From: Bacteroidales bacterium
GTDB taxonomy: Bacteria; Bacteroidota; Bacteroidia; Bacteroidales; WCHB1-69
Assembly (NCBI GenBank): GCA_031253655.1
Contig: JAIRVY010000093.1
Span: forward strand, 1 to 37,532
Reading direction: 5' to 3'
DNA: 37,532 nucleotides
Made by a program: the position numbers and the translations under genes
Shown: piece after piece, positions 30,232-37,532 of the stretch
How positions within the stretch are numbered: the first letter of the stretch is position 1
Layout of the letters: every line of letters starts with the position of its first letter
The notes under the pieces: generated by a model
Databases searched by the model: none
Seen by the model: only the letters and a program-made list of their open reading frames with translations
What the model was told of the DNA's origin: nothing

Positions 30232-31449
30232 CTATACGAAAAAATCGGGGACTGATTTCATTTCTTCTTTCATTGCCTCGTAGTTTTCAGGCTTTGGAAT
30301 ATCAAACTCCTCGTAAACAAAATCATCATCTACCGGCAACTCTTTTTTAATTCCGGCAATCACCTCCCATTTTATTTTTAGTGCGTTCCAGTCTTTTTCG
30401 GGACTTCTAAACCATATTTCGCCGCCTTGCAGGTTGAAGCCAAAGCGTTTTAAAATGGCGCGCACCTGTGTGTTGAGTAGCGAGAGGATAAATTTCTCAT
30501 CGGACTCTTTTACGCTGTCTTCACTTTCTGCGTGTACTTCGCCCAGTGAGCGCGCCCCCTTTTCGCCCTGTTCAGTAGTGAGGGTATTTCTTACAAGTAT
30601 TTTAGAAATAAAGGCATCGCATATGGCAACCAAATCCTTGTAAATCACATTTCCGGCACCGCTGTCTCCGGATATGAGATTCATTTGAGAACTTTTTGGA
30701 CGCACAAACCAGGGCGCAGCGCCCCAATTTTCATTCATTCGTACTAACGCCATGCGTGTGTCCTCGTCGAAGTCCTCGTATGTGCAATCCCTAAACGGCA
30801 TACCAAACATTTCGGCATATTGTGCCATATCGCCTAATCCGCCTCGCTTATAAATTACATACTGCGCAATTTTTGCCATTAGTCCCATTGATGTGGGGTT
30901 TCCTGTGTAAATCATGTAGCGGTTGTACGGTTCTTGAGTAAAGAGGATATCAGGTGTAATTATGGATTGCTGATAGGATATGCACTGAAATTTGCGTTCA
31001 GGGTGTACGTGTTTTCTTGGTATAAGGTCGTAATCAATGCGGTGCACTTCCTGGTCATTGTCCCACCAAATCTTATTGATTTGAATAACCGTGTATCCCC
31101 AAAGTATGGTATCCATCAGGTCGTTTATAATTTGCCGCATGTCGGGCGAACTTAACAGTTTTCCGATTAGCTCATCTTCCACGCCGTCTTTCACAAAGAG
31201 TAAATCCTTATTGAGAATATTGTCCACACGTTTTCCCCACGTGGATTCTATTTGTCCGTCTAACAGCAAATCATCGTAAAGGTCGTACAGGCGTGTTCGG
31301 ATTGGGCTTTCTTTGTTTTCAAAACTTTTAATGGCATTGCGCCAACCTTGAATATCCGTTGAAGTGCGCTGTGGCACACGTACGTCAATATTTTGTATGA
31401 CTATTGCCGGTACATTTCCGGCTTTTTTAATTCCTTTTTTCTGTTCCAT
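30232..31449 (-). CDS. DUF935 portal protein (Mu gp29-like)
   Basis: A 405-aa protein of the DUF935 family: 'NAIKSFENKESPIRTRLYDL', 'DGQIESTWGKRVDNILNKDL', 'LWGYTVIQINKIWWDN', and the conserved middle 'KRGGLGDMAQYAEMFGMPFR', then 'TLTTEQGEKGARSLGEVHAE'. It forms the dodecameric portal ring through which DNA is packaged. Its start overlaps the stop of the gp36-like gene by one base (TAATG), and MuF follows. Confidence 0.9.
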   Translation of the reverse strand: MEQKKGIKKAGNVPAIVIQNIDVRVPQRTSTDIQGWRNAIKSFENKESPIRTRLYDLYDDLLLDGQIESTWGKRVDNILNKDLLFVKDGVEDELIGKLLSSPDMRQIINDLMDTILWGYTVIQINKIWWDNDQEVHRIDYDLIPRKHVHPERKFQCISYQQSIITPDILFTQEPYNRYMIYTGNPTSMGLMAKIAQYVIYKRGGLGDMAQYAEMFGMPFRDCTYEDFDEDTRMALVRMNENWGAAPWFVRPKSSQMNLISGDSGAGNVIYKDLVAICDAFISKILVRNTLTTEQGEKGARSLGEVHAESEDSVKESDEKFILSLLNTQVRAILKRFGFNLQGGEIWFRSPEKDWNALKIKWEVIAGIKKELPVDDDFVYEEFDIPKPENYEAMKEEMKSVPDFFV

Positions 31450-31859
31450 TAGAGATGGTTTTTACGTTTTGTGTTTGAGCCGAAAGCAACAAAATTACTC
31501 GGCGATTGTTCCCCTTGCAGTCTGGGCAAACCGAGAGTGGCTTTTTCGCGCTGCACCTGCTTTAAGAATGAAATGGCATCTTCATATTTTTTGCGGCGCG
31601 TTTCCGGCATTCCTACGGGATTGTTAACAGAATAGCAATTGTACAATGCGATATCGCGAATCAGTTTAACGACCATAGCGCAACGGGCGCTTCCCGTTTT
31701 TTTGAACTCTTGAGCCAAATCATATCTTGCCGTTAAGTAGCTGCTTGCCTCGTGTATCGCATCGCCAATTGCCGTATGCGCGTTTTCCTCATTTCGGGTA
31801 ACTGCTTGCAGCACTTCCCCGAAGATTCCCTTTTTTAAATCTTCAATTGTAAAGTACAT
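31449..31859 (-). CDS. DUF1320-like head-tail protein (Mu gp36-like)
   Basis: A 136-aa protein: 'GDAIHEASSYLTARYDLAQE', 'CAMVVKLIRDIALYNCYSVN' and 'RRKKYEDAISFLKQVQREKA' are the DUF1320 blocks (four helices, gp36/head-tail connector). The extended Gln/Ser/Asn tail is ordinary. Sits between a 77-aa gene (2-bp gap) and the portal gene (one-base overlap). Confidence 0.85.
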   Translation of the reverse strand: MYFTIEDLKKGIFGEVLQAVTRNEENAHTAIGDAIHEASSYLTARYDLAQEFKKTGSARCAMVVKLIRDIALYNCYSVNNPVGMPETRRKKYEDAISFLKQVQREKATLGLPRLQGEQSPSNFVAFGSNTKRKNHL

Positions 31860-31861
31860 GG

Positions 31862-32095
31862 TTATACGGTATAATAGATGGATATTTTTTGCAGTTCAAT
31901 AGAATCTTTTAGTTTAGGGTGCAAAACTCCCTGCTGAATAAGGAAGTTTACGTGTACCCTGTTGTACACCCGTATTTTTTTGTGTACTTTGATAACATAA
32001 TGACGTTTTTTGGTTAGGTGTGCCAATCTGTTGGCTTGTTTGATGGCACTTTTGACTCTGATGTAATTGTACAGGCGCTTGCATAATTGAAACAT
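31862..32095 (-). CDS. small basic hypothetical protein (77 aa)
   Basis: Very basic and helical ('YNYIRVKSAIKQANRLAHLTK' and 'HYVIKVHKKIRVYNRVHVNF'). It sits between the large terminase (21-bp gap) and the DUF1320 gene, in the operon; no family known. A small structural or DNA-binding part is likely. Confidence 0.6.
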   Translation of the reverse strand: MFQLCKRLYNYIRVKSAIKQANRLAHLTKKRHYVIKVHKKIRVYNRVHVNFLIQQGVLHPKLKDSIELQKISIYYTV

Positions 32096-32116
32096 TTGAA
32101 ATTAATAATTTATGGT

Positions 32117-33643
32117 TTATACTCGTTTTGAGGAGTGTTTTCTCACTCCAACGTTAATTTTAGTGTTGTCTAATGTTTTTGCCTTTTCGTTGAGTTTCCA
32201 TACGGCGCCTTCTACCGCATCGCAGCCGTCTGCCGGTGCGCTTAATTTAGGCTCCAATAACAAAAACGATTCTTCTAACCGTGCAAAATGTGGGTTCTCT
32301 TTTTTAGCAATGTTTAATATAAGGTGTCCGTTTCGGTTTAACGGTTCAAGGTTTCCCTCTATTCGGCTGTATTTGTCCGGTTTCTTTCTGTCATCCGGTA
32401 AAATTGGAAAAACACCCCTTTCTTTTGCTGCTTCACGGAACAGAGGTGTAATCACCTGTTCGTAAAAAGGGTCTTGCAGCGAGTTGTTTTCGATATAGGA
32501 ATATACCTGTACGCTTTCGGGAATATCATCCCTCACATTGTAAAACCACTGCACAAACTCGGCATTGGTTACCTGCAGGCAACGGCAATCTATCACATAG
32601 TATTTTCCTTCCAATAAGCCAACGGCAACCAGCGATTTGGATGAGTTTGCCTTTGTAACGCGGTTTGATGGCGAGGGGTCACCGTAAAGCACGATATATC
32701 TGAACCGTTTTAAATTGGGAACCGCGCCCCACACCATTTCCTTAAAAACCGTTCCTTCCGATACGGGATTGTTGTAGTATTCGCCCTGTATTGCTTTTGT
32801 GGAAAGTTTTGAAAGGATGGCGTCAATATCTTCTTCACTGTTTTTGTCCCATGAAGATTTTCCGTTTTTGTCTTTAATATTGATAATATCCACATGGTCT
32901 GCCACCTTTATGGCGCGTGTAATACAGCAATCTTTAGCAATGATGTTACCATTGAACAGGATGCGCCAATTTCCGCTAACGCTTAAAGTTGGGATTAATG
33001 CGCGTTCAATCCAGTCCCATTTGGTTTTAATGCGTTCCGGGTTGCGGCACTCCTCGTCCGTATCAATATCGTCAATCAAAATAAAATCGGGGCGTATCTC
33101 TTCGTTGCGGGTTCCACGCGGCGATTGACCGGCGCCAATGGCACGAAAGGCACAACCTAACTTGGTGGTAAACTCGCCGGCTTCCCATTTGCCCTCCGTT
33201 TTCTGTTCGCCGTAATCGTTAATGATGCGGCAGTTAAATTCCATCTGTAGCCGGAACGGTGTTAGTAAACGTTCTGCATTATCGTAGCTGTTGGAAACTA
33301 ACAGTACATTTCGTATTTGTCCGGTAAGAGACAACTTAATAATCTCAAACATGGAGCGTGCCGACTTTGCCAGCTCGCGGCTCCACGCTCTAACTTCGTA
33401 ATATTTTGTTTTGGAAAATAAGCGTTTGGTTGCTTTTTTATGAAACTCTGCCGGTGCTGCTGTACAGTATTTAGGAAAATAGTATTTAAACCACGCTTCC
33501 GGATCGGCTTCAAGTTTTTTGATGCGTAGTTGTTTGTCGGCTTCCGATTCGCTGCTGTCCACTTCCACATCGGCGATATACTGCTTAAAGTATATTTCCC
33601 ACTCTTTTATTGCGCGTTTGTCTTGTGCCGTTAACTGTGCCAT
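32117..33643 (-). CDS. terminase large subunit (Mu gp28-like)
   Basis: A 508-aa packaging motor. The Walker A-like motif is WSRELAKSAR at 87-96, the Walker B FILIDDID at 187-194, and the C-terminal RNase H-like nuclease has D322 in 'VLYGDPSPSNR'. 'RAIGAGQSPRGTRNEEIRPD' is the conserved stretch between. It pumps DNA into the head and cuts the packaged end. Its ATG overlaps the stop of the small subunit gene by one base. Confidence 0.9.
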   Translation of the reverse strand: MAQLTAQDKRAIKEWEIYFKQYIADVEVDSSESEADKQLRIKKLEADPEAWFKYYFPKYCTAAPAEFHKKATKRLFSKTKYYEVRAWSRELAKSARSMFEIIKLSLTGQIRNVLLVSNSYDNAERLLTPFRLQMEFNCRIINDYGEQKTEGKWEAGEFTTKLGCAFRAIGAGQSPRGTRNEEIRPDFILIDDIDTDEECRNPERIKTKWDWIERALIPTLSVSGNWRILFNGNIIAKDCCITRAIKVADHVDIINIKDKNGKSSWDKNSEEDIDAILSKLSTKAIQGEYYNNPVSEGTVFKEMVWGAVPNLKRFRYIVLYGDPSPSNRVTKANSSKSLVAVGLLEGKYYVIDCRCLQVTNAEFVQWFYNVRDDIPESVQVYSYIENNSLQDPFYEQVITPLFREAAKERGVFPILPDDRKKPDKYSRIEGNLEPLNRNGHLILNIAKKENPHFARLEESFLLLEPKLSAPADGCDAVEGAVWKLNEKAKTLDNTKINVGVRKHSSKRV

Positions 33644-34092
33644 TACATACAGGATTTAATGTACATATCAAAATATGAGGCTATCTGTTTGGATTGTTCA
33701 AAGTCGGTAATCTTTCTCACAAAAGCCAAAAACTGTTTGCCTACCTCTGTTTTTTCTGCCACGTTGGTTTCTGTTTCAAGATTTTTAATGGCAGCCGTTA
33801 TTTTCAACACGGCATCCGCTTCTTTGGAACTCATAAAACGCTTGCCTTCCTCCCTGTTTTTGACAGCATTTTTAGCTTCTAACAATTGGTCGTAAAGGTC
33901 GGCGAGGGTTTCGCTTTTACTAAGTAAAAGAGACTTGTTTAATTTTTCCCACTTTTCCGCTTCAACCCATTTGCAAATTGTTTGTGCGCTAACGCCCACA
34001 CGCTTTGCCACTTCCTTTTGGGTAATGCCGGGATTGTTGATGTAAAGATTTCGTGCAAAGTCTTTTTTTTGTTCACGTGTCAAATCGCCCAT
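33643..34092 (-). CDS. terminase small subunit-like protein (HTH, DUF1804-like)
   Basis: The longest frame begins at a TTG at 34113, but the ATG at 34090-34092 is preferred because the -7 box lies at 34111-34118, upstream of it. The 149-aa product has an N-terminal HTH ('ITQKEVAKRVGVSAQTICKWVEAEKW') and a helical C-terminal half. It would recognise phage ends and recruit the large subunit. First gene of the leftward late operon, overlapping the next start by one base. Confidence 0.75.
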   Translation of the reverse strand: MGDLTREQKKDFARNLYINNPGITQKEVAKRVGVSAQTICKWVEAEKWEKLNKSLLLSKSETLADLYDQLLEAKNAVKNREEGKRFMSSKEADAVLKITAAIKNLETETNVAEKTEVGKQFLAFVRKITDFEQSKQIASYFDMYIKSCM

Positions 34093-34242
34093 TTTTCCGA
34101 TTTTTTGAGGCAAAACTACTACGGATTTCGATAAACGGGAATAATTTATTATACACTGTTATAATGTTATTATACTGTATAATAATATAGAAAATTATAT
34201 TTTTTTTGATATTACTTTTGCCGAAAAATTAATGGCGCACTA
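34093..34242. promoter_or_regulatory. divergent late promoters with twin palindromic operators
   Basis: Leftward -7 box TAGTTTTG (complement of 34111-34118); rightward -7 box TACTTTTG at 34213-34220, both full matches to TAnnTTTG. Between them TTATTATAC begins at 34146 and 34167, exactly 21 bp (two turns) apart; the second copy is the perfect palindrome TTATTATACTGTATAATAA (34167-34185), the first a broken one (ATTATA 34148-34153 / TATAAT 34160-34165). Both operons would be switched together from here. Confidence 0.65.
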
Positions 34243-35373
34243 ATGGCGAAACAGACAAAAAATGAATTTGTGAGCGGTGAGGAGATGTATCTGAACGGTA
34301 CAATTTCGGCGCGTAACGACAGCAATAAGGAGGAAACCATTATTGATGTTCCTGTTTTAATTCAAGAGATTGAGCAAAAGCGCAGAAAAGGTTGCAAAGA
34401 GTTCACTTTTTATGTAAACTCAGATGGTGGGCAATGTATTCAGGGGCAAACACTGTTTAGTTATTTACAAAGAAACAAGTTCAATGTTACCTGGGTTGTG
34501 GACGGCATCGCCGCGTCTATGATGGCTGCCATAATCAGCGACCCCAGTCATAAAGTTATCGCCAACGCCTACTCAAAATTTATGTATCATCGCGTGCAGG
34601 GTTCTGTTTACGGAAACGCCGATGATTGTAGAAATTATGCTACCATGCTGGATAAATTTGAGGGAAGTATCTATGATATGCTTGCCAGGCGTATGAAAAT
34701 AACTACCCAAGAGGCTCGTACAAAGTTTTGCGATGGCCGCGACCACTGGTTAACGGCACAGGAAGCAATGAATTTAGGGCTGTGTGATGAGATTATACCA
34801 AGCGATATTTCTATTCCCGATACCATTACGGACAGTAAGGCAATATTTGACTATTGTCAAAATCATATTATTAATCAAAAATCAAGCGAAATGTTAAAAG
34901 AAACAAAAAAATTTGCGGATGCGCTTAATATGGCTGAAACCACCGACGAGGATGTTGTCCTCACAAGAGTACAGGCTGTTGTAAATGAACGTAACGCCGC
35001 ACAGAGTGAGTTGGCGGCAGAAAAAGCCAAAAACCTAACCCTTTCCCAACAGGTTGCCAATTACCAAAAGCAAAAGGTAACCAACCTTATTAACGCAGCC
35101 GTTGAAGCCAAAAAAATTGGTGAAGATGAGCGCGCTACTTACACAAAGTTGGCGGAAGCTAATTTTGAAGATGTAGAAGCGATTTTAGCAAAACGTCAAG
35201 GCGTGGACAAAGTAGTGGATAAACTTGACGGTAATGTTATTCCGGAAGCTGAAAAGGCGTGGGGATGGGATGAGTACCACAAAGCAGGAAAGTTGGAAAA
35301 TCTGAAGGCGACTAACAAAGCGCACTTTGATGAACTCTACAAAGCAAAATTCAACACAAACCCTAAAAATTAA
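34243..35373 (+). CDS. ClpP-type prohead protease with C-terminal scaffold
   Basis: The 376-aa product has an N-terminal S14 ClpP-like domain: Ser92 in 'DGIAASMMAAI', His116 in 'FMYHRVQGSVY' and Asp167 in 'DGRDHWLTAQEAMNLGLCDE'. From about 217 the protein is a charged coiled coil ('NERNAAQSELAAEKAKNLTL') and then a helical tail, the scaffold. In Mu the protease I and the scaffold Z share one frame, with Z made from an internal start; here an ATG at 34891-34893 (M217) lies at the boundary. It matures the prohead. First gene of the rightward late operon. A four-base TAATG joins its start to a tiny upstream frame at 34232. Confidence 0.85.
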   Translation: MAKQTKNEFVSGEEMYLNGTISARNDSNKEETIIDVPVLIQEIEQKRRKGCKEFTFYVNSDGGQCIQGQTLFSYLQRNKFNVTWVVDGIAASMMAAIISDPSHKVIANAYSKFMYHRVQGSVYGNADDCRNYATMLDKFEGSIYDMLARRMKITTQEARTKFCDGRDHWLTAQEAMNLGLCDEIIPSDISIPDTITDSKAIFDYCQNHIINQKSSEMLKETKKFADALNMAETTDEDVVLTRVQAVVNERNAAQSELAAEKAKNLTLSQQVANYQKQKVTNLINAAVEAKKIGEDERATYTKLAEANFEDVEAILAKRQGVDKVVDKLDGNVIPEAEKAWGWDEYHKAGKLENLKATNKAHFDELYKAKFNTNPKN

Positions 35374-35378
35374 AAATT

Positions 35379-35789
35379 ATGTGGATTAACAAAACAACAA
35401 ATGCAAGCTACGGCTTTACAGCTCCGGAAGTTGAGGAGCATTCAAACCAAATGATTGAAGTTCCATTTCCTGCTCCCCCGGTTATTGCTCTGGCAGTAAT
35501 TGATAGCGGGAAAACGAAAATAAAAGTAAAATCTCCTTTTACTTTTATTGAACTCGGAACTACCGCTATAGCCACTGAGATAGAAATTGAAGTTGGCGAG
35601 AACGTACAACCCGGAGCCATGATTACCGTTCAGGCAAAAGGTACCGCTACAGAACAGGTAAGTTTCAAGGACAACGGTGTTGTGAAGGCTCCTGCCTTTG
35701 CCAACGTAGCCGGAAAAACAAAGGTGCAAACCTTAGTGTATAACGGAAGCGCATTTGTGCCAACAGGTGTAGCGTTCCAGATTGATTAA
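35379..35789 (+). CDS. putative head decoration protein (136 aa)
   Basis: Strand-rich, with a beta-sandwich look ('IALAVIDSGKTKIKVKSPFT', 'EIEIEVGENVQPGAMITVQA', 'VQTLVYNGSAFVPTG'). It lies between protease/scaffold and major capsid, the usual decoration-protein slot; small Ala/Val/Thr-rich proteins there stabilise heads. No direct family match. Confidence 0.5.
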   Translation: MWINKTTNASYGFTAPEVEEHSNQMIEVPFPAPPVIALAVIDSGKTKIKVKSPFTFIELGTTAIATEIEIEVGENVQPGAMITVQAKGTATEQVSFKDNGVVKAPAFANVAGKTKVQTLVYNGSAFVPTGVAFQID

Positions 35790-35822
35790 TAAAATAATAA
35801 TTAACCATTAAAAAGAAAAAAG

Positions 35823-36944
35823 ATGAAAAAAGGAACAAAGTTTTTATTTAGCGTAGTTACCGCACTGTTGTTTGCGGTTTCATTGGGCAGCGTATTTGGC
35901 ACGCCCGTTGGTATTGGGGCTTTTGCGGCTTCAACATTTATTAAAGCGCCTGCCGGTTCTCTTAGGATGGCGGTTGCGCCGGAAATATGGACGGATTACA
36001 TCATAGGTAATCTATTTAAGGGAAATGAATTTTTATTGGATTCGGTAGATGAAAGTCAGTATGTAATTGGCGGTACGCTGGTGCACATTCCGCAAGCGGG
36101 AAGTGTCAGCGGGGTAAAGAGAAACAGGGAGTCGCTACCAGCAACCATCAAGAGACGTAAAGATATAGACATTACCTACGCTCTTGACGAGTTGACTACC
36201 GACCCAAGATTTATACCTTATGCCGACACGGTTGAATTGAGCTATGATAAAATGGATAGTTGTATGACCGAAGATATGGCGGCGCTTAAACAGTTTGCAG
36301 CCGAAAGTATGCTGTATAACTGGAAACCGACTTACTATATTAAAGCAAGCGGAACGGCATTAGCCGGAAACCTTGTGTATGGAACCGGTAAGAGAACAGG
36401 TTTGACAGTTGCGGACTTTGCCAAAGCCAAAGCAATTTTTAACAAGTGGAATATTGACAAGGCAGACCGTTATGTAATATTATCAACCGAAATGTATGAA
36501 CAGTTGTGTGCGGAGCTTCGAGAATCTAACGACAAAAACATCGGCGGAATTTACGACCCTGTTTCCGGTAGATTAGTCAAACTGGAGGGATTTACCATCT
36601 ATGAACGCTCCACCACCTTGTTAGCCTCAAAAGATACACTTACTTCTGTTTCAGGAATTGCGGGATTATTTAAGTGGACAGGCGCAGATTTGCTATATAC
36701 CCCCGAAGAGATGATTGCGATTGAAACGGAAGCAGCAGTAGCAGCCACCACTACCTGTGTAGTTGGACTATTTTGGAGCAAAACGTGGGTAGCCCGTGCG
36801 ATAGGTTCTACGCAAATGTTTGAGAATACCGGCGACCCTACTTATTACGGTGATATATACAGTTTCCTGCAACGCATAGGCGGGCGCGCCCGCAGGGCAG
36901 ATGGCAAGGGAGTGTTGGGTATAATACAGGCTACAGCTGCTTAG
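35823..36944 (+). CDS. major capsid protein
   Basis: A 373-aa protein. After the first 50 residues it reads like HK97-fold capsids: 'GTLVHIPQAGSVSGVKRNRE', a long helix near 'DKMDSCMTEDMAALKQFAAE', 'NKWNIDKADRYVILSTEMYE', and the C-terminal 'GLFWSKTWVARAIGSTQMFEN'. It lies directly after the decoration-like gene and before the sheath, the expected place. Odd: the first 38 residues, 'MKKGTKFLFSVVTALLFAVSL' onward, look like a signal peptide, ending Ala-x-Ala-like (AFAAST). The gene could start later, but no good ATG is seen until Met49. Confidence 0.75.
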   Translation: MKKGTKFLFSVVTALLFAVSLGSVFGTPVGIGAFAASTFIKAPAGSLRMAVAPEIWTDYIIGNLFKGNEFLLDSVDESQYVIGGTLVHIPQAGSVSGVKRNRESLPATIKRRKDIDITYALDELTTDPRFIPYADTVELSYDKMDSCMTEDMAALKQFAAESMLYNWKPTYYIKASGTALAGNLVYGTGKRTGLTVADFAKAKAIFNKWNIDKADRYVILSTEMYEQLCAELRESNDKNIGGIYDPVSGRLVKLEGFTIYERSTTLLASKDTLTSVSGIAGLFKWTGADLLYTPEEMIAIETEAAVAATTTCVVGLFWSKTWVARAIGSTQMFENTGDPTYYGDIYSFLQRIGGRARRADGKGVLGIIQATAA

Positions 36945-36946
36945 TT

Positions 36947-37108
36947 ATGGAAAAAAAAGAACTTCAAAAAATTGCCGATGGGATTATGCGGGGTAACGGT
37001 TTAAAAGCCGTTTACCTCGCTGCCGATGGGCAGTGGTTCTCTAATAAGGAAAGTGCCGAAAGGCACAGCGGCGAAACGAAACCCCAAGAGTTTAAACTTA
37101 AAAAATAG
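36947..37108 (+). CDS. small hypothetical protein (53 aa)
   Basis: Two bases after the capsid stop. The product, 'MEKKELQKIADGIMRGNGLKA', goes on 'VYLAADGQWFSNKESAERHS', a strand-turn-helix pattern, and ends lysine-rich. Similar small proteins with a 'fts-ee-A--H' motif occur before the sheath gene in Mu-like phages of this group. It is probably real, judging by packing. Confidence 0.6.
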   Translation: MEKKELQKIADGIMRGNGLKAVYLAADGQWFSNKESAERHSGETKPQEFKLKK

Positions 37109-37113
37109 AAAAG

Positions 37114-37532
37114 ATGTTACCAAGAGTAAAAATAATTTTTGAAAACGGATTGCTCGGCTCCTCATCCCCGATGGATGACGGAGTGTGTGGTTTCGTTTGC
37201 ACAGGTGTTGCCCTTACCGGCAAATTAGAGTTGAACAAACCCTACCTGATTACCAAATATGATGCACTGGCAGAATACGGCGTTACCGCCGAAAGTTCTG
37301 ACGTCAACGCTAACCTTCACAAGGCAGTAAAAGAGTTTTACGATATTGCACCGCAAGGCAGCAAGTTGTATTTTATGTGCGTTGCAAATACGGTAAAAAT
37401 GTCCGATATGGTAGATAAAACCAAAGAGTACGGCAAGAAATTGATAGAGTACTCTAATGGTGCCATTCGCTTTTTATTCTGCTTTAAAAAAGATGCTACC
37501 GCTTACACTCCTACCATTTTGGACGGATTGGA
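37114..37532 (+). CDS. DUF2586-like tail sheath protein (partial, runs off the window)
   Basis: The first 139 residues are visible. 'MLPRVKIIFENGLLGSSSPM', 'GFVCTGVALTGKLELNKPYL', 'YDALAEYGVTAESSDVNANL' and 'KAVKEFYDIAPQGSKLYFM' match the N-terminus of DUF2586 sheath proteins. These form the contractile tail sheath. A contractile (myovirus) tail is thus expected. 5 bp after the small gene. Confidence 0.75.
   Translation, partial: MLPRVKIIFENGLLGSSSPMDDGVCGFVCTGVALTGKLELNKPYLITKYDALAEYGVTAESSDVNANLHKAVKEFYDIAPQGSKLYFMCVANTVKMSDMVDKTKEYGKKLIEYSNGAIRFLFCFKKDATAYTPTILDGL

Larger units (their letters stand above)
16022..37532 (+). mobile_element. Mu-like transposable prophage (left part; right end outside window)
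   Basis: Gene content and order (repressor, small HTH, DDE transposase A, ATPase B, GemA-like, Gam-like, then terminase, DUF935 portal, MuF, gpG, ClpP protease/scaffold, capsid, DUF2586 sheath) are those of Mu-like phages of Bacteroidetes. The left end lies between the host gene stop at 16021 and the repressor stop at 16626, exact base unknown. Differences from Mu: the virion genes form two divergent operons, and fibre-like genes lie at the end of the early operon. No lysis genes are in the visible part. Integrity cannot be judged without the right end, but every essential gene seen is open. Confidence 0.85.

Noticed and set aside
34093-34113. Longer start (TTG at 34113) for the small terminase gene
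   Set aside because: The perfect leftward -7 box at 34111-34118 would then be inside the gene; the ATG at 34092 fits the transcript start.

Overview
The window reads as a Bacteroidetes (probably Bacteroidales) chromosome carrying the left part of a Mu-like transposable prophage. Evidence for the host group: promoters with TAnnTTTG-type -7 boxes, few Shine-Dalgarno sites, A/T-rich leaders, a DUF4252-like gene in an ECF sigma locus, and cardinal bacterial genes of Bacteroidetes type. There are no complete rRNA or tRNA genes.

Host part, 1 to about 16.0 kb. The left edge is the 3' end of an IS30-family element that has landed in the tail of a gene whose paralogue follows at 406; that paralogue is itself frameshifted near its end. 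Next comes a leftward cluster: dnaN, a polyprenyl diphosphate synthase (GTG start), penicillin-binding protein 2 (mrdA) and rodA, then a glycosyltransferase-like gene and two Hdr/Nar-like iron-sulfur redox genes. dnaN faces a lone CoA-transferase beta subunit across a shared promoter region. That subunit converges through a large inverted-repeat terminator on a DsrK-like Fe-S oxidoreductase. From 11.4 to 16.0 kb two ECF sigma loci stand head to head: leftward sigma / membrane protein / DUF4252-like lipid-export-signal protein / beta-barrel, and rightward sigma / membrane protein / repetitive secreted beta-solenoid protein.

Prophage part, about 16.0 kb to the right edge (right end not in the window). 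The left end is a 600-bp gene-free stretch with repeated TTTACCC-like motifs and an 11-bp tandem repeat, candidate transposase sites. Then come a leftward S24-type repressor and a rightward early operon: small HTH regulator, Mu A-like DDE transposase, Mu B-like ATPase, a second P-loop ATPase, HNH protein, GemA-like protein, Gam-like protein, many small genes, a DUF4406 protein and, unexpectedly, a collagen-like and a fibre-like gene. A terminator closes this operon at 27.46 kb.

The virion genes are split into two divergent operons that start at 34.1-34.2 kb around twin operator-like palindromes. Leftward: small terminase, large terminase, a small gene, gp36-like DUF1320, DUF935 portal, MuF head protein fused to a nuclease-like C-terminal domain, gpG-like morphogenesis protein, and a tail-terminator-like protein. 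Rightward: ClpP-type protease/scaffold, a decoration-like protein, major capsid protein with a signal-like N-terminus, a small protein, and the start of a DUF2586 tail sheath.

Points of most interest: the MuF-nuclease fusion; the reversed membrane-protein cassette and compact hairpin RNA beside it; a tRNA-like acceptor/T-arm minihelix at 24.06 kb; and the twin operators between the late operons. All functional names rest on motif recognition by eye; no searches were run.
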